A program made the translations under genes and the position numbers. Positions 7,128-16,398 of a stretch of DNA of 64,000 bases are shown one piece after another. Every line of letters starts with the position of its first letter. The stretch's first letter is position 1. The DNA comes from CAUPWF01 sp964369775 (lineage in GTDB: Bacteria; Bacillota; Clostridia; Lachnospirales; Lachnospiraceae): contig CAYJHQ010000010.1 in the NCBI GenBank assembly GCA_964369775.1, forward strand, positions 1 through 64,000, read 5' to 3'. The notes beneath the pieces were generated by a model that saw only the letters and a program-made list of their open reading frames with translations, was not told the origin of the DNA and searched no databases.

Positions 7128-10100
7128 ATGAAAAAAATAATATCTATTGTTTTAAGCGTGACAATGTTGATGGGACTGATAGAGTGGAATGTTAGCACAG
7201 CGAGTGAATCAATCGATTTGACGCCACCAGCGGTATCTGTACCTGAAGGATTTGTAGAAGCAGACGAGGGGGTTTATACTTCGGAAGATTTATCCAATCC
7301 ACTGGGAGACCAGAGTATTGCTATTTCAGCAGTAAATGAATTAGCATTGACATTTCCGAAAGAGGATAAGGATCACGAACCAGTATTTACAACAATAGTT
7401 GATATGGAGTGGGAGGATAACGGCAGCGGTTTGTCTCCGAGTACAGAGGGTACAGTAAGCTCTACATTCCAAGAAAATATACATTATGTATTATCTGTGG
7501 CATATAACCCATATGGAATGCCGAAGATGGTAAAAAATGGAGATGGAGAATATGTAATAGACGATGAAACCCTTGGAAAAGACAGTTGTATAGCATATGT
7601 GGGTGTGATAAAAAGAGCTAAACGTGATTATGACTTAGTAACTTGGGCATATGACAGCACGACTAACAAATACACAGAACCTGTATATCTATCAGGTAAT
7701 TACGATTGGTTTTCAGAGGTTGGGGTGCCTGGGTACAAAAACCACATGGCTATTACAGCAGGAGATTATGATGGTGATGGCAAAGACACTTATGTAATAT
7801 ATGCGGCACGCCCGGATGAGAATAGAGATGTGGCGCTTATAGAGTTTAAATCAGAACCTAAAAACGGTATCAGGTCAACGGAGGTAGCAAGGGTACCAAT
7901 TTCAAATCTAAATCCAAATGTAGAGCCAGAGCTTTGGGATGAATACGACGGTGACGACTATGACGATATGCGTAGAATACTTCCTGCGGTAGATTTGACA
8001 TCCGGCGATTTTGACGGTGACGGCAAAGAGGAAATAGCTTCTAGTGTTGGGTTTATTGACATTCATAAATATAGCGACTTTGAAAACAGAGAGACTTATT
8101 TAGCTGTAGTAGGTAAAAATGGGGACAGCGACTTTGTTACGATGGAGACCCCGATTGCCATGAAGCGAAATGACGATGACACTGTACAGAGAACCAGATT
8201 TAATGGCATAGACAGTGGGGATATCGACGGGGATGGACTAGCAGAGGTAATAACTGTGGGGTGGCTTCAAGATTTAAAGACGAAAAATCTTGATGACGAC
8301 GATATCGACGACACCTTTTATGGCGTTTACATATTGGAATACTCTGTTACAAGCAATGACTATATAAACTCAGGGCTGATATATAGTACGGATAAACAGT
8401 ATCTTGAAGAGGACGAGAGCCCCCAAAATGCAAAAACAATTATTGCTAATAATTACACAGCAGCTTGGAGAGATAATATTTCAAACAGAAGAGATAACGC
8501 ATCTCCTGTTGTGGTAACCTGTGTGGCATCAAACGGCATAGGGCAAAAAGAACAAATATTTGTTGATGGAACTATTTGGGATTATAATACAAGCGGAACA
8601 TTTTCTCACAGTTATACCCCCGATAGGTTTATTGAAGGCAGACCTGGTATGACAAATGATACATACAGATGGGTGACAGATGCTGTTGCCGCTACATTTT
8701 ATGATAGCAGTAGTCTTTCAGACCAGGGAAACCCATACCAACCGGCAGGCGTAGAACAGATTGTCTATGGGGTTATGCATAAATTTCTGTGGAGTGACCA
8801 TTATTGGGCATATGTAGAGGAAATTGCACCAGTCTTTACAGCGAACAATACAGGAGACTTGCAAAGATCCTCCTGGAAGATTAATAACAGCTATAACTAC
8901 TTAGGAGATGGGGATGGGCTTATGGAGTACAGGCACGAAGATTCTGACAAAAACTTGTATTTATCTCTTGCAGCAGTAGATACGGGAAGCGACTCTTCAA
9001 TTGCGATGTATAAATACAAAAGCTTTACCCAAACCGGTGTACAGCCGCAGGCGGTTTTATTGGCAGTGCCCGGATATGAAGACATTCCACCACAGGATGG
9101 TTGGACCACATACAAAGAGGGAGTTGGAACATCTACTGCAAGCTCTTCTGGGTATGGTGGTGGTGGAGGTATAGCTATAAGTGGTGACATGAGCTTTTTG
9201 ATAGGAGAGTTCAGTAAAACCCTTGGAGTTGAGGGCGGCTCTTCTAAGGTAGACACAGAAGAGAGTTCTACGGTTTCATCCTTGGGATTTTCTAACTTTT
9301 CAGAGGAACATATGGTTGTAATCTATTCAAATGGACTTATATCATACTGTTATTCCGTTTGGAACCCAGCAACTGCAACCTGGGAAGATGTTGTAATATC
9401 CGTTGTTTCAGATAAACCATCCTATAAAACTATATATCTGGAGGACTACAATAGCCAAGCGTTTTTGGATGAGTATAAATTAGAAGCTATAGACATTACA
9501 GGAGATATGATAGAAGAGATTGATCCTCAAGACCCTTCTACATATCCAGGTTCTATGAATGAGATTAAAAGTTATGCAACGGGAGCTGACAGCAGACTCT
9601 TCTATGTTTCCCCTCACTTATCTAATACAGGTGAGGCGGATAGCAGTTCGGAACAGGGCATTTCAGACACCGAAACAGAAGGGGTTGAAAAGGCGTACAA
9701 TGTGTCCATTGTATCAAATAGAGACCTCAAATTTGGATTTGAGATTTTTGAACTAGGTGGACATGTGGGAGGATCGTTAGACCTGGTGGCAGACTTTAAC
9801 TGGGGAGAAGGTGCGGCAAAATTTGACACTGTAGATAAATTAGGGGTTGTATTTGGATTTGGAAGCGAATATGGCGAATACGGATATGATTGGCGTATTG
9901 CGTCATGGCCTGTAGAAGTTGTAAGCAATAATGTTATTGAAGGGGAAGAGCCGCTTGAAAATAGAATTCCTGTGATAGGATATGTGACAGAAAATGTGAA
10001 AATGCCTATTGAAGGGCCGATTAACCTAGTAGCTTCCCAAGGTGAAAATTCTACCACATTGGAAGTTTCTTGGGATGAAGTTGACGAGGCAGTATCATAC

Positions 10101-13004
10101 CAGCTGTTTAGGGCTACGTCTATAGATGGAGACTATCAAGCGGTCTTAGCGGATTCTATAGTTGACACCACATATTCAGATATAGATTTGTCTCCAAACA
10201 CAGAATATTTCTATAAAGTTAGGGCGTTGGTGGACACAGAGTATACAAAATATTCTAATATCGCAAGTGCCACAACTAAGGGAGAAACGTTAGTGCTCAC
10301 ATATTCATCAGATCCAGCAGATGGAGGAACAATTAATGTATCAGATGCAGAGGATATCACAGTAAAGCATAACAGTGGAGAGAATATTGTGGAAGGTAGT
10401 TCTTTAAGAGTGAGTATTAAGGCTACTTCCGGCTATAAATACACAGGTGCAACTATAACCAAGAAAACAGAGTCAGGCGATAAGATATCTTTGGTGGAGG
10501 AAAGTGATTTTAATATCAAGATGACGGATGACTCTGATATTATTGCCCATTTTTCACCTATAGAGTATTTAGCGCCGAATATTACAACAACTATACTGGA
10601 AGATGGTAATACACATATAAACTATGCACAACAGATAATGGCAACTAAAGACCCAAGGTCCAAGCTAGTATACAGCATAGATGCAGGGGGACTGCCAAAT
10701 GGACTGGAAATTGATTCAGCTACAGGGGTTATCTCTGGAACGCCAATAAAGAGTGGAAGTTTTAAATTCACTGTAGCGGTAAGAGATCAGCACCAAGGCT
10801 ATGACTCGGTAGATTTAACGATTACAATCAATTCTTTAAATATAATAAATCATTCGATAGAAGACGTAGATGATATACCTGTGACATATAACACAGCGAT
10901 AGAGAGCATAGAATTACCTAAAACATTGAGTGCAACGGCCTTGCCTAATCATAGTGTGACATTGCCTGTGAGGTGGAATCTGTCTACATATGATAGAACA
11001 GTGGCAGGACCTTATAATGTAACAGGTGAATTGGTAGGAGATTTGCGAGATCCGGTTACTACAGATTTAGATATAATTGTAAATAAGGGAGAGGTATCAT
11101 CAATTGATAATGTGGCTCCATTTTCTGTGGCTTTTGGCACTGCGAAAGATGATGTGCTGGACTTATTACCTGAGAAGATTGGCGTTACTTTAGATGGTGA
11201 GACCCCTTACACCCTTCCGGTTAGCTGGGAGAGTGCGGATTATGACACGACACATGGAACTTACACTTTTGTGGGAATTGTAACAGTGGATGGAAATACA
11301 GTAAACCCAAATAGCATAGAAACTGAAGCTGTTGTTACGGTAGAAGAGGCATCAATAAGTAAGGAGATAGTAGAGTTGCATGCGCCGGAAGTTATAAGTG
11401 TGCCATATGGAACGAGACTAGAAGAAATCCCAGTACCTACTTATGTTTTAGGGGATGTAGAGATTACTGTGGAAACTCTTGTTGTTAAAAAGAGTTTTGC
11501 ATTTCCAACAATTTGGGATACAGCGGCTTATAACGCCACCAACAGCAGTGCTGAACAAGTTTTTGATTTAGATACTATAAATTATGGAGAGTTCACTTCA
11601 ACAGCTGTGGTTACTGACGATATTAAACTGAGAATCAAGGTTGAAGATAGGGTAGCAGTATATGCAGACCCTATAGCTGATAGGGAAGTTAAATATGGTG
11701 AAGATTCACTGATCCTTCCAACAAATACTACAGTATATTACGAAGATGGCGGATCTGAGGATAAAGATATAACTTGGGATATGTCGGAATTTAATTCTAA
11801 AATATCGGGATTGCAGGTGATAAATGGTGTTGTAGAAGGTATGGATATTTCTGCAAACGTAAATGTACAAAAAGCGGTATTTACTGCTACGGATTACGAT
11901 GTAAGCGATGTAAAGCTTACACTAGGTGTGGCAAAATCTGAAGTTTCTTTACCAGAAGATACACAGGTGACGTTTGATGGAGACACAAGTGATACGCTAA
12001 ATGATACATTACCTATTACGTGGTATAGCGAAGATTACAATCCATTTGTACCTGGCGATTATACATTTGTTGGAGTTATAGAGGAGGGAGATCATTATAT
12101 AAACGGTTTGAGCGCTCCAGGAGTGCTTATAGCACCTGTAACAGTAGAGAGTCGTTTGCCAGATGAATACACTATAACATTTGATGGTAACGGAGCAGAT
12201 ACGGCGCCAAACCCTGCTACAGCCACTACAAAATATCATATGCTAAATGCAAGTGGTCTGCCTGTAGTTTCTAGAGCTGGATATGAATTTGCAGGTTGGT
12301 ATGATGCAGTGGCAGGCGGAAATAAAGTTGATGAGAAAACCTTCTTTGATAGAGATACTAAAGTTTATGCTCAGTGGATAAAAATCGTTGAGGTACATTT
12401 CTTCCCACATGGAGGCACTGTAACCCCAAATGTAATGAGTACAAAGATGGGAACTTTACCGACGCTACCTACACCTGTTTTGGATACCTATACATCTACA
12501 GGGTGGTATAACAGGTCTGGTCAGGTTACAACAGACACAGTGTTTAACAAAAATTCTGCGGTACTGGCAATGTGGGAAGCCACGGTGTATACTGTAAGAT
12601 TTGATCCAGACGGAGGCACAGTTTCACAAGAAAGTCAGAAGACAGATAACCATCAACTAGCTAATCTTCCGACATCTACCAAAGATGGCTATGTCTTCCT
12701 TGGATGGTATATGGGGGATACATTGGTAGACACACAGACAAAATTCCTTGAAGACACAACTGTGACTGCAAAGTGGAGGCACACACCAAGTGTTTCGGAA
12801 GATCCGGTAGATCCTGAGCTAACTCCGCCGATAGATCCGACAAACCCGATAGACCCAATAGATCCGACAGACACAACAGACCCAACGTCGCCACCTACAG
12901 GTGATACATCTGATAGGGCTCTCTGGATAGCGTTACTTGCAATGTCATCAGTGGGCATAATTTGCTTAATATCTAAAAAAAGAAGGATAAATAAACGGTG
13001 GTAG
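7128..13004 (+). CDS. Giant cell-wall surface protein with FG-GAP-like, Ig-like and InlB-B repeats
   Basis: 1958 residues. A signal peptide (residues 1-27) is followed by an FG-GAP/VCBS-like region with calcium-loop repeats GDYDGDGKD (about 208), GDFDGDGKEE (about 292) and GDIDGDGLAE (about 363). A long unassigned stretch contains a Gly-rich YGGGGGIAISG (about 680). Then come a fibronectin type III domain (about 967-1050), a putative-Ig He_PIG domain (LPNGLEIDSATGVISGTP, about 1187), several bacterial Ig-like modules repeating an LPVSWESADYD / GTYTFVGIV pattern (about 1250-1680), and three InlB B-type repeats ending in AGWYD, TGWYN and LGWYM (about 1680-1885). A Pro/Asp spacer leads to PPTGDTSD, a hydrophobic segment and KKRR: a sortase signal whose first residue is not Leu. 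GGAGGAG precedes the ATG. The domains suggest an extracellular adhesin or glycan-binding protein anchored to the wall; no catalytic domain is seen. Confidence 0.88.
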   Translation: MKKIISIVLSVTMLMGLIEWNVSTASESIDLTPPAVSVPEGFVEADEGVYTSEDLSNPLGDQSIAISAVNELALTFPKEDKDHEPVFTTIVDMEWEDNGSGLSPSTEGTVSSTFQENIHYVLSVAYNPYGMPKMVKNGDGEYVIDDETLGKDSCIAYVGVIKRAKRDYDLVTWAYDSTTNKYTEPVYLSGNYDWFSEVGVPGYKNHMAITAGDYDGDGKDTYVIYAARPDENRDVALIEFKSEPKNGIRSTEVARVPISNLNPNVEPELWDEYDGDDYDDMRRILPAVDLTSGDFDGDGKEEIASSVGFIDIHKYSDFENRETYLAVVGKNGDSDFVTMETPIAMKRNDDDTVQRTRFNGIDSGDIDGDGLAEVITVGWLQDLKTKNLDDDDIDDTFYGVYILEYSVTSNDYINSGLIYSTDKQYLEEDESPQNAKTIIANNYTAAWRDNISNRRDNASPVVVTCVASNGIGQKEQIFVDGTIWDYNTSGTFSHSYTPDRFIEGRPGMTNDTYRWVTDAVAATFYDSSSLSDQGNPYQPAGVEQIVYGVMHKFLWSDHYWAYVEEIAPVFTANNTGDLQRSSWKINNSYNYLGDGDGLMEYRHEDSDKNLYLSLAAVDTGSDSSIAMYKYKSFTQTGVQPQAVLLAVPGYEDIPPQDGWTTYKEGVGTSTASSSGYGGGGGIAISGDMSFLIGEFSKTLGVEGGSSKVDTEESSTVSSLGFSNFSEEHMVVIYSNGLISYCYSVWNPATATWEDVVISVVSDKPSYKTIYLEDYNSQAFLDEYKLEAIDITGDMIEEIDPQDPSTYPGSMNEIKSYATGADSRLFYVSPHLSNTGEADSSSEQGISDTETEGVEKAYNVSIVSNRDLKFGFEIFELGGHVGGSLDLVADFNWGEGAAKFDTVDKLGVVFGFGSEYGEYGYDWRIASWPVEVVSNNVIEGEEPLENRIPVIGYVTENVKMPIEGPINLVASQGENSTTLEVSWDEVDEAVSYQLFRATSIDGDYQAVLADSIVDTTYSDIDLSPNTEYFYKVRALVDTEYTKYSNIASATTKGETLVLTYSSDPADGGTINVSDAEDITVKHNSGENIVEGSSLRVSIKATSGYKYTGATITKKTESGDKISLVEESDFNIKMTDDSDIIAHFSPIEYLAPNITTTILEDGNTHINYAQQIMATKDPRSKLVYSIDAGGLPNGLEIDSATGVISGTPIKSGSFKFTVAVRDQHQGYDSVDLTITINSLNIINHSIEDVDDIPVTYNTAIESIELPKTLSATALPNHSVTLPVRWNLSTYDRTVAGPYNVTGELVGDLRDPVTTDLDIIVNKGEVSSIDNVAPFSVAFGTAKDDVLDLLPEKIGVTLDGETPYTLPVSWESADYDTTHGTYTFVGIVTVDGNTVNPNSIETEAVVTVEEASISKEIVELHAPEVISVPYGTRLEEIPVPTYVLGDVEITVETLVVKKSFAFPTIWDTAAYNATNSSAEQVFDLDTINYGEFTSTAVVTDDIKLRIKVEDRVAVYADPIADREVKYGEDSLILPTNTTVYYEDGGSEDKDITWDMSEFNSKISGLQVINGVVEGMDISANVNVQKAVFTATDYDVSDVKLTLGVAKSEVSLPEDTQVTFDGDTSDTLNDTLPITWYSEDYNPFVPGDYTFVGVIEEGDHYINGLSAPGVLIAPVTVESRLPDEYTITFDGNGADTAPNPATATTKYHMLNASGLPVVSRAGYEFAGWYDAVAGGNKVDEKTFFDRDTKVYAQWIKIVEVHFFPHGGTVTPNVMSTKMGTLPTLPTPVLDTYTSTGWYNRSGQVTTDTVFNKNSAVLAMWEATVYTVRFDPDGGTVSQESQKTDNHQLANLPTSTKDGYVFLGWYMGDTLVDTQTKFLEDTTVTAKWRHTPSVSEDPVDPELTPPIDPTNPIDPIDPTDTTDPTSPPTGDTSDRALWIALLAMSSVGIICLISKKRRINKRW

Positions 13005-13080
13005 GAAATAGATAGATCCCAATAAAGGGAGACGATTACAAGTAGATTAAAAAAGCTGTAGAGGTACTAAGAAATTACAT

Positions 13081-13116
13081 TAAAAGGGTCATATCTATTG
13101 ATATGGCTCTTTTGAT
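13081..13116 (+). terminator. Terminator after the surface protein gene
   Basis: AAAAGGGTCATATC pairs with GATATGGCTCTTTT (two G-U pairs) around a 4-base loop, with the T run in the descending arm. It lies 80 bases after the stop. Confidence 0.7.
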
Positions 13117-13442
13117 TTCTAGAAAACTTAAAGTATACAAGAGTTAATAGAACAACTGTAGGTTATATTAAGAACATTAAATATAATTCAGGAATCATCA
13201 GATAAGGTAGATTCCGCTGGTAATAATATATGAATTGGCGATTGTCTAATACTTTTTGATATGATACAATTTTGAAAGAATATTACATGGTTTGATGAGC
13301 TGTTGGGATGGAATTCTAAATAAAAGAAAGTGGTTTCAGTTTATTTGTTTTGTTAAATATAGAAAGTATGAAAATCAGTGCATCTAAGATATAAAGTAGC
13401 ACTGGTTTTTCTGAAAATAAAATAAGTAGAGAGGGAAATGCT
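13117..13442 (+). promoter_or_regulatory. Leader of the sensor operon with a terminator-like hairpin
   Basis: No gene is seen in this 326-base stretch. At 13374-13410, ATCAGTGC pairs with GCACTGGT over an 18-base loop and is followed directly by TTTTCTG. This has the shape of an intrinsic terminator, only 33 bases before the ATG of the first sensor gene, so it may attenuate the operon or end an upstream transcript. No clear sigma-A promoter stands out. Confidence 0.4.
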
Positions 13443-14417
13443 ATGAAAAAGGACAACAAAACAGCTATAACAGCATTTATATGGCTAATAATTTTGATAG
13501 GTATTGTGGTGTCAATGACTTATGCGTTACAAGAAATAGATACAGTAGCTAAAAAAGAAAAGGAACAATTAGTATTTGGTGCAACATATATGACTATGGA
13601 TTCGCCATATTATGAAGCTTTGAATTTTTCGATGGAAGAAGTAATTGAAGCAAATGGGGATGTATTATTAGTAAGAGATCCAATTAGGAATCAAGAAAAA
13701 CAAAATGAACAAATACTAGATTTTATAGACAAAGGAGTAGATGCAATATTTGTAACACCTGTTGATTGGGTAGAAATAAGTACTGTCCTAAGAATTTGTA
13801 AGGAAAAGGAGGTACCAGTATTTGTAGTAGATTCTCCTGTTTATGAAGATGAATTAGTTGTATCTACAATTGTCTCTGATAACTATAATAGTGGAGTACT
13901 AATTGCAAAAGATATGATGCAAAAAAAAGATAGTGCCAATATAGCAATTGTGAGTGAAAGAAATATCAACGCATTAGAATCTAGAGTTCAAGGGTTTTTA
14001 GACACAATAGAGGGGAAAGAGAATTATGAAGTAGTATCTAATCGTACACAAGCGTGGGACTTGCAATCATCGATGGACGTGATGCAGAGTGTGATAGAGA
14101 GTGGGCAATCGTTTGATGTGGTAATAGGAGCGAATGATACAATTGTATTAGGTGGATTAGCAGCATTACAAAAAAACAAAATTGAAGATGAGATTCTGCT
14201 ATATGGAGTAGATGGTTCGCCTGATTGTAAAGCAATGATTAATGAAGGGTATTTGGAAGGTTCAGTTGCACAATTTCCATATGTATTAGGAAGAGCTGCA
14301 GTTAATACCGCGTATGAATATCTGGATGGAGAAATAGTAAAGAAAGAGTATGTAATTGAAACAGAGTTAATAACGAAAAGGAACCTAGAAAAGTTTGATA
14401 TAACAGGATGGCAGTAA
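13443..14417 (+). CDS. Membrane-anchored sugar-binding protein (periplasmic-binding type 4), probable sensor subunit
   Basis: 324 residues. One N-terminal membrane anchor (about 9-30) without a lipobox is followed by a ribose/galactose-binding-like domain: LVFGATYMTMDSPYYEALNF, the DAIFVTPVDW hinge strand, VSDNYNSGVLIAKDMM and the ILLYGVDGSPDCK signature. It resembles the transport lipoprotein at 17822 in this same locus, but it is anchored by a transmembrane helix and lies directly upstream (3 bases) of a histidine kinase gene. This arrangement matches the known XylFII-LytS type of sugar sensor, in which the binding protein presents the sugar to the kinase rather than to a transporter. The sugar is not known; D-lyxose, xylose or a related sugar would fit the neighbouring enzymes. 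AGAGAGGG precedes the ATG. Confidence 0.82.
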   Translation: MKKDNKTAITAFIWLIILIGIVVSMTYALQEIDTVAKKEKEQLVFGATYMTMDSPYYEALNFSMEEVIEANGDVLLVRDPIRNQEKQNEQILDFIDKGVDAIFVTPVDWVEISTVLRICKEKEVPVFVVDSPVYEDELVVSTIVSDNYNSGVLIAKDMMQKKDSANIAIVSERNINALESRVQGFLDTIEGKENYEVVSNRTQAWDLQSSMDVMQSVIESGQSFDVVIGANDTIVLGGLAALQKNKIEDEILLYGVDGSPDCKAMINEGYLEGSVAQFPYVLGRAAVNTAYEYLDGEIVKKEYVIETELITKRNLEKFDITGWQ

Positions 14418-14420
14418 AAT

Positions 14421-15740
14421 ATGAATGATAAGAAAATGAGAACAATGAAGTACTTAATGCTTCTAGTGAATTTTACTATTGTATATTATTTAGCACTGAT
14501 AATCTATACTGTGACAAATAAATTATGCATAAGTTATGAGAGTAGAAGTTTTTTGGATAGAGTGGATGCATTGCCTAAAAATCCGTTAGAGTTGATGATA
14601 ACTATAGCAATATTACTGGTAGTGTTAGTGGTTGACTTTCTATTGCGAGAATATAGATTTTTTCAAAATAAAAAAATAATATATGCGCTCTTACTTTTAG
14701 ATGTATGTGTAAGTATAGGGATTATTATACTTCTAGATTTCAATTACAATGGGATAGTGCTATTAGTTTTTGCAAATGTAATATACTATGTGGAAGACAA
14801 GAGCAAGTACATATATCTAGTGTTGGCAATTCTGTTTTTTGTAGGAACAGATTTTCAATTGATATCTATAAACTATGATTTGTTTTCACTTACAGATTAT
14901 TTACAGTTTTATGACGAGAGCAATCAGCAGCAGCTAACAGCTTTTTTCAATTTGTTAGTATCTGCCAATATAATGTTGTTTATTATGTTTTGTATTTTTG
15001 TAATACAAGAGCAAAAAGGAATTATTGACGAGGTGAATTTTCTTTATAAGAAATTAAGTGATACTAATAAAGAATTAGAGACAGCTGTGGAGGAACTAAA
15101 AACTGTAGCAGATATAAAAGAGGAAATGGGGAAGACAAAAGAGCGGAACAGATTAGCGAGAGAGATTCACGATACATTGGGACACTCTTTGACGGGGATA
15201 TCTGTAGGGATAGATGCATGCATTGCAATTATAGACTTAGAACCTAAAAAGACAAAGGAACAACTACAGATGTTAGCATCCGTGACTAGATCTGGAATAC
15301 AAGATATTCGCAGATCAGTTAACGAATTAAGACCAGATGCGTTAGAGCAACAATTGTTGTTTAATGCAATTAAAAAAATGCTATCAGAGTTTAAAACTAT
15401 TACAAATGCAGAGATAAATTTTCAACATAACATAACGGGCATGCGGTTTAGTGAAGATGAAGAGAATACAGTGTTTCGAATTATTCAAGAAAGCGTCACA
15501 AATTCTGTCCGGCATGGAAGGGCGAAAAAGGTTAATGTAAGTGCTTTTTTTGAGTCAGACAATATAGAAGTCAGAATCTTAGATGATGGAATGGGGTGCA
15601 TGACTATAAAAAAAGGGTTTGGCACGACTCATATGAAAGAGAGAGTGCAAATGTTGGGAGGGACGATTTGCTTTAAATCAGAGTATGGTTTTGAAGTAAT
15701 TGCATTGATACCAATTAGATGGAGGGAAGAAGATGATTAA
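14421..15740 (+). CDS. Sensor histidine kinase of the NarL/LiaS (HisKA_3) type
   Basis: 439 residues. Six hydrophobic segments lie in the first 196 residues (about 10-32, 50-75, 83-105, 109-124, 129-147, 172-195). A coiled-coil linker follows, then the dimerisation box ERNRLAREIHDTLGHSLTG with phospho-accepting His250, and an ATPase domain with ENTVFRIIQESVTNSVRHG (N box) and ILDDGMGC (G box). There is no large extracellular domain, so it needs a partner to see its signal; the anchored binding protein just upstream is the obvious candidate. Its stop overlaps the next gene by 8 bases, so kinase and regulator are translationally linked. Confidence 0.92.
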   Translation: MNDKKMRTMKYLMLLVNFTIVYYLALIIYTVTNKLCISYESRSFLDRVDALPKNPLELMITIAILLVVLVVDFLLREYRFFQNKKIIYALLLLDVCVSIGIIILLDFNYNGIVLLVFANVIYYVEDKSKYIYLVLAILFFVGTDFQLISINYDLFSLTDYLQFYDESNQQQLTAFFNLLVSANIMLFIMFCIFVIQEQKGIIDEVNFLYKKLSDTNKELETAVEELKTVADIKEEMGKTKERNRLAREIHDTLGHSLTGISVGIDACIAIIDLEPKKTKEQLQMLASVTRSGIQDIRRSVNELRPDALEQQLLFNAIKKMLSEFKTITNAEINFQHNITGMRFSEDEENTVFRIIQESVTNSVRHGRAKKVNVSAFFESDNIEVRILDDGMGCMTIKKGFGTTHMKERVQMLGGTICFKSEYGFEVIALIPIRWREEDD

Positions 15741-16386
15741 CGTCGTAATAGTAGATGACCAGGAATTAATACGAGAAAGTTTGAAAATTGTTTTAAATAG
15801 TAAAGAACATTTAGAGGTAATTGGTGCTCTGTCAAATGGAGTAGAGGTTTTAGAATTTGTTGAAAAAGAAAAGCCACACGTATTACTAATGGACATAAGG
15901 ATGCCGCAGATGGATGGCGTACAGTGTACAAAGGTGATTAAGGAAAAATATCCAGAAATAAAAATTATAATATTAACAACTTTTGATGATGATGAGTACG
16001 TATTTAATGCACTTAAATACGGGGCGAGTGGATACTTACTAAAGGGGGTATCTATGGATGGACTCGTAGATGCGATAGATACAGTATATAAAGGACAAGC
16101 TATGATTAATCCAGATATTGCAACAAAAGTATTTACATTATTTTCAAAAATGGCTAAAACAGGAGGAAAGGTTCCTCTTTTAGAAAGTGGAATAGCTAAG
16201 CTGACAAGTACAGATTGGAAAATCATACGAGAAGTGGAAAAAGGCTCTTCCAATAAAGAGATAGCAACTAACCTAAATTTGTCAGTTGGTACTGTGCGAA
16301 ATTACTTGAGCACTATATTGAGTAAATTGGAATTACGAGACAGAACTCAATTGGCTATATGGGCACTACAAACGAGTCTGGAATAA
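15733..16386 (+). CDS. NarL/LuxR-family response regulator
   Basis: 217 residues. The receiver domain (1-120) has the acidic pocket VIVDDQE, phospho-acceptor Asp54 in LLMDIRMPQMDG, the Thr of ILTTFDDD and the Lys of GYLLKG. A LuxR-type helix-turn-helix fills the C-terminus (LTSTDWKIIREVEKGSSNKE, LNLSVGTVRNYLS). It should be phosphorylated by the overlapping kinase and control this locus, most simply the transporter-catabolic genes that start at 17822. An upstream GGAGGG overlaps the kinase end. The regulator type differs from the AraC-type YesN used in the published XylFII-LytS system. Confidence 0.93.
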   Translation: MINVVIVDDQELIRESLKIVLNSKEHLEVIGALSNGVEVLEFVEKEKPHVLLMDIRMPQMDGVQCTKVIKEKYPEIKIIILTTFDDDEYVFNALKYGASGYLLKGVSMDGLVDAIDTVYKGQAMINPDIATKVFTLFSKMAKTGGKVPLLESGIAKLTSTDWKIIREVEKGSSNKEIATNLNLSVGTVRNYLSTILSKLELRDRTQLAIWALQTSLE

Positions 16387-16398
16387 GAAGGAAAATTT

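Noticed and set aside
9130..9190. CRISPR-like or tandem repeats at the Gly-rich region and elsewhere
   Set aside because: I saw no regularly spaced identical repeats with spacers anywhere in the window; this part is coding.
9614..10057. Long minus-strand frame inside the surface-protein gene
   Set aside because: It has Pro/Ser-rich composition from reading the antisense of a repetitive coding gene, and no ribosome binding site or known domain.
12009..12958. Minus-strand frames opposite the InlB repeats
   Set aside because: They are shadows of the repeats and of the Pro/Asp-rich spacer.
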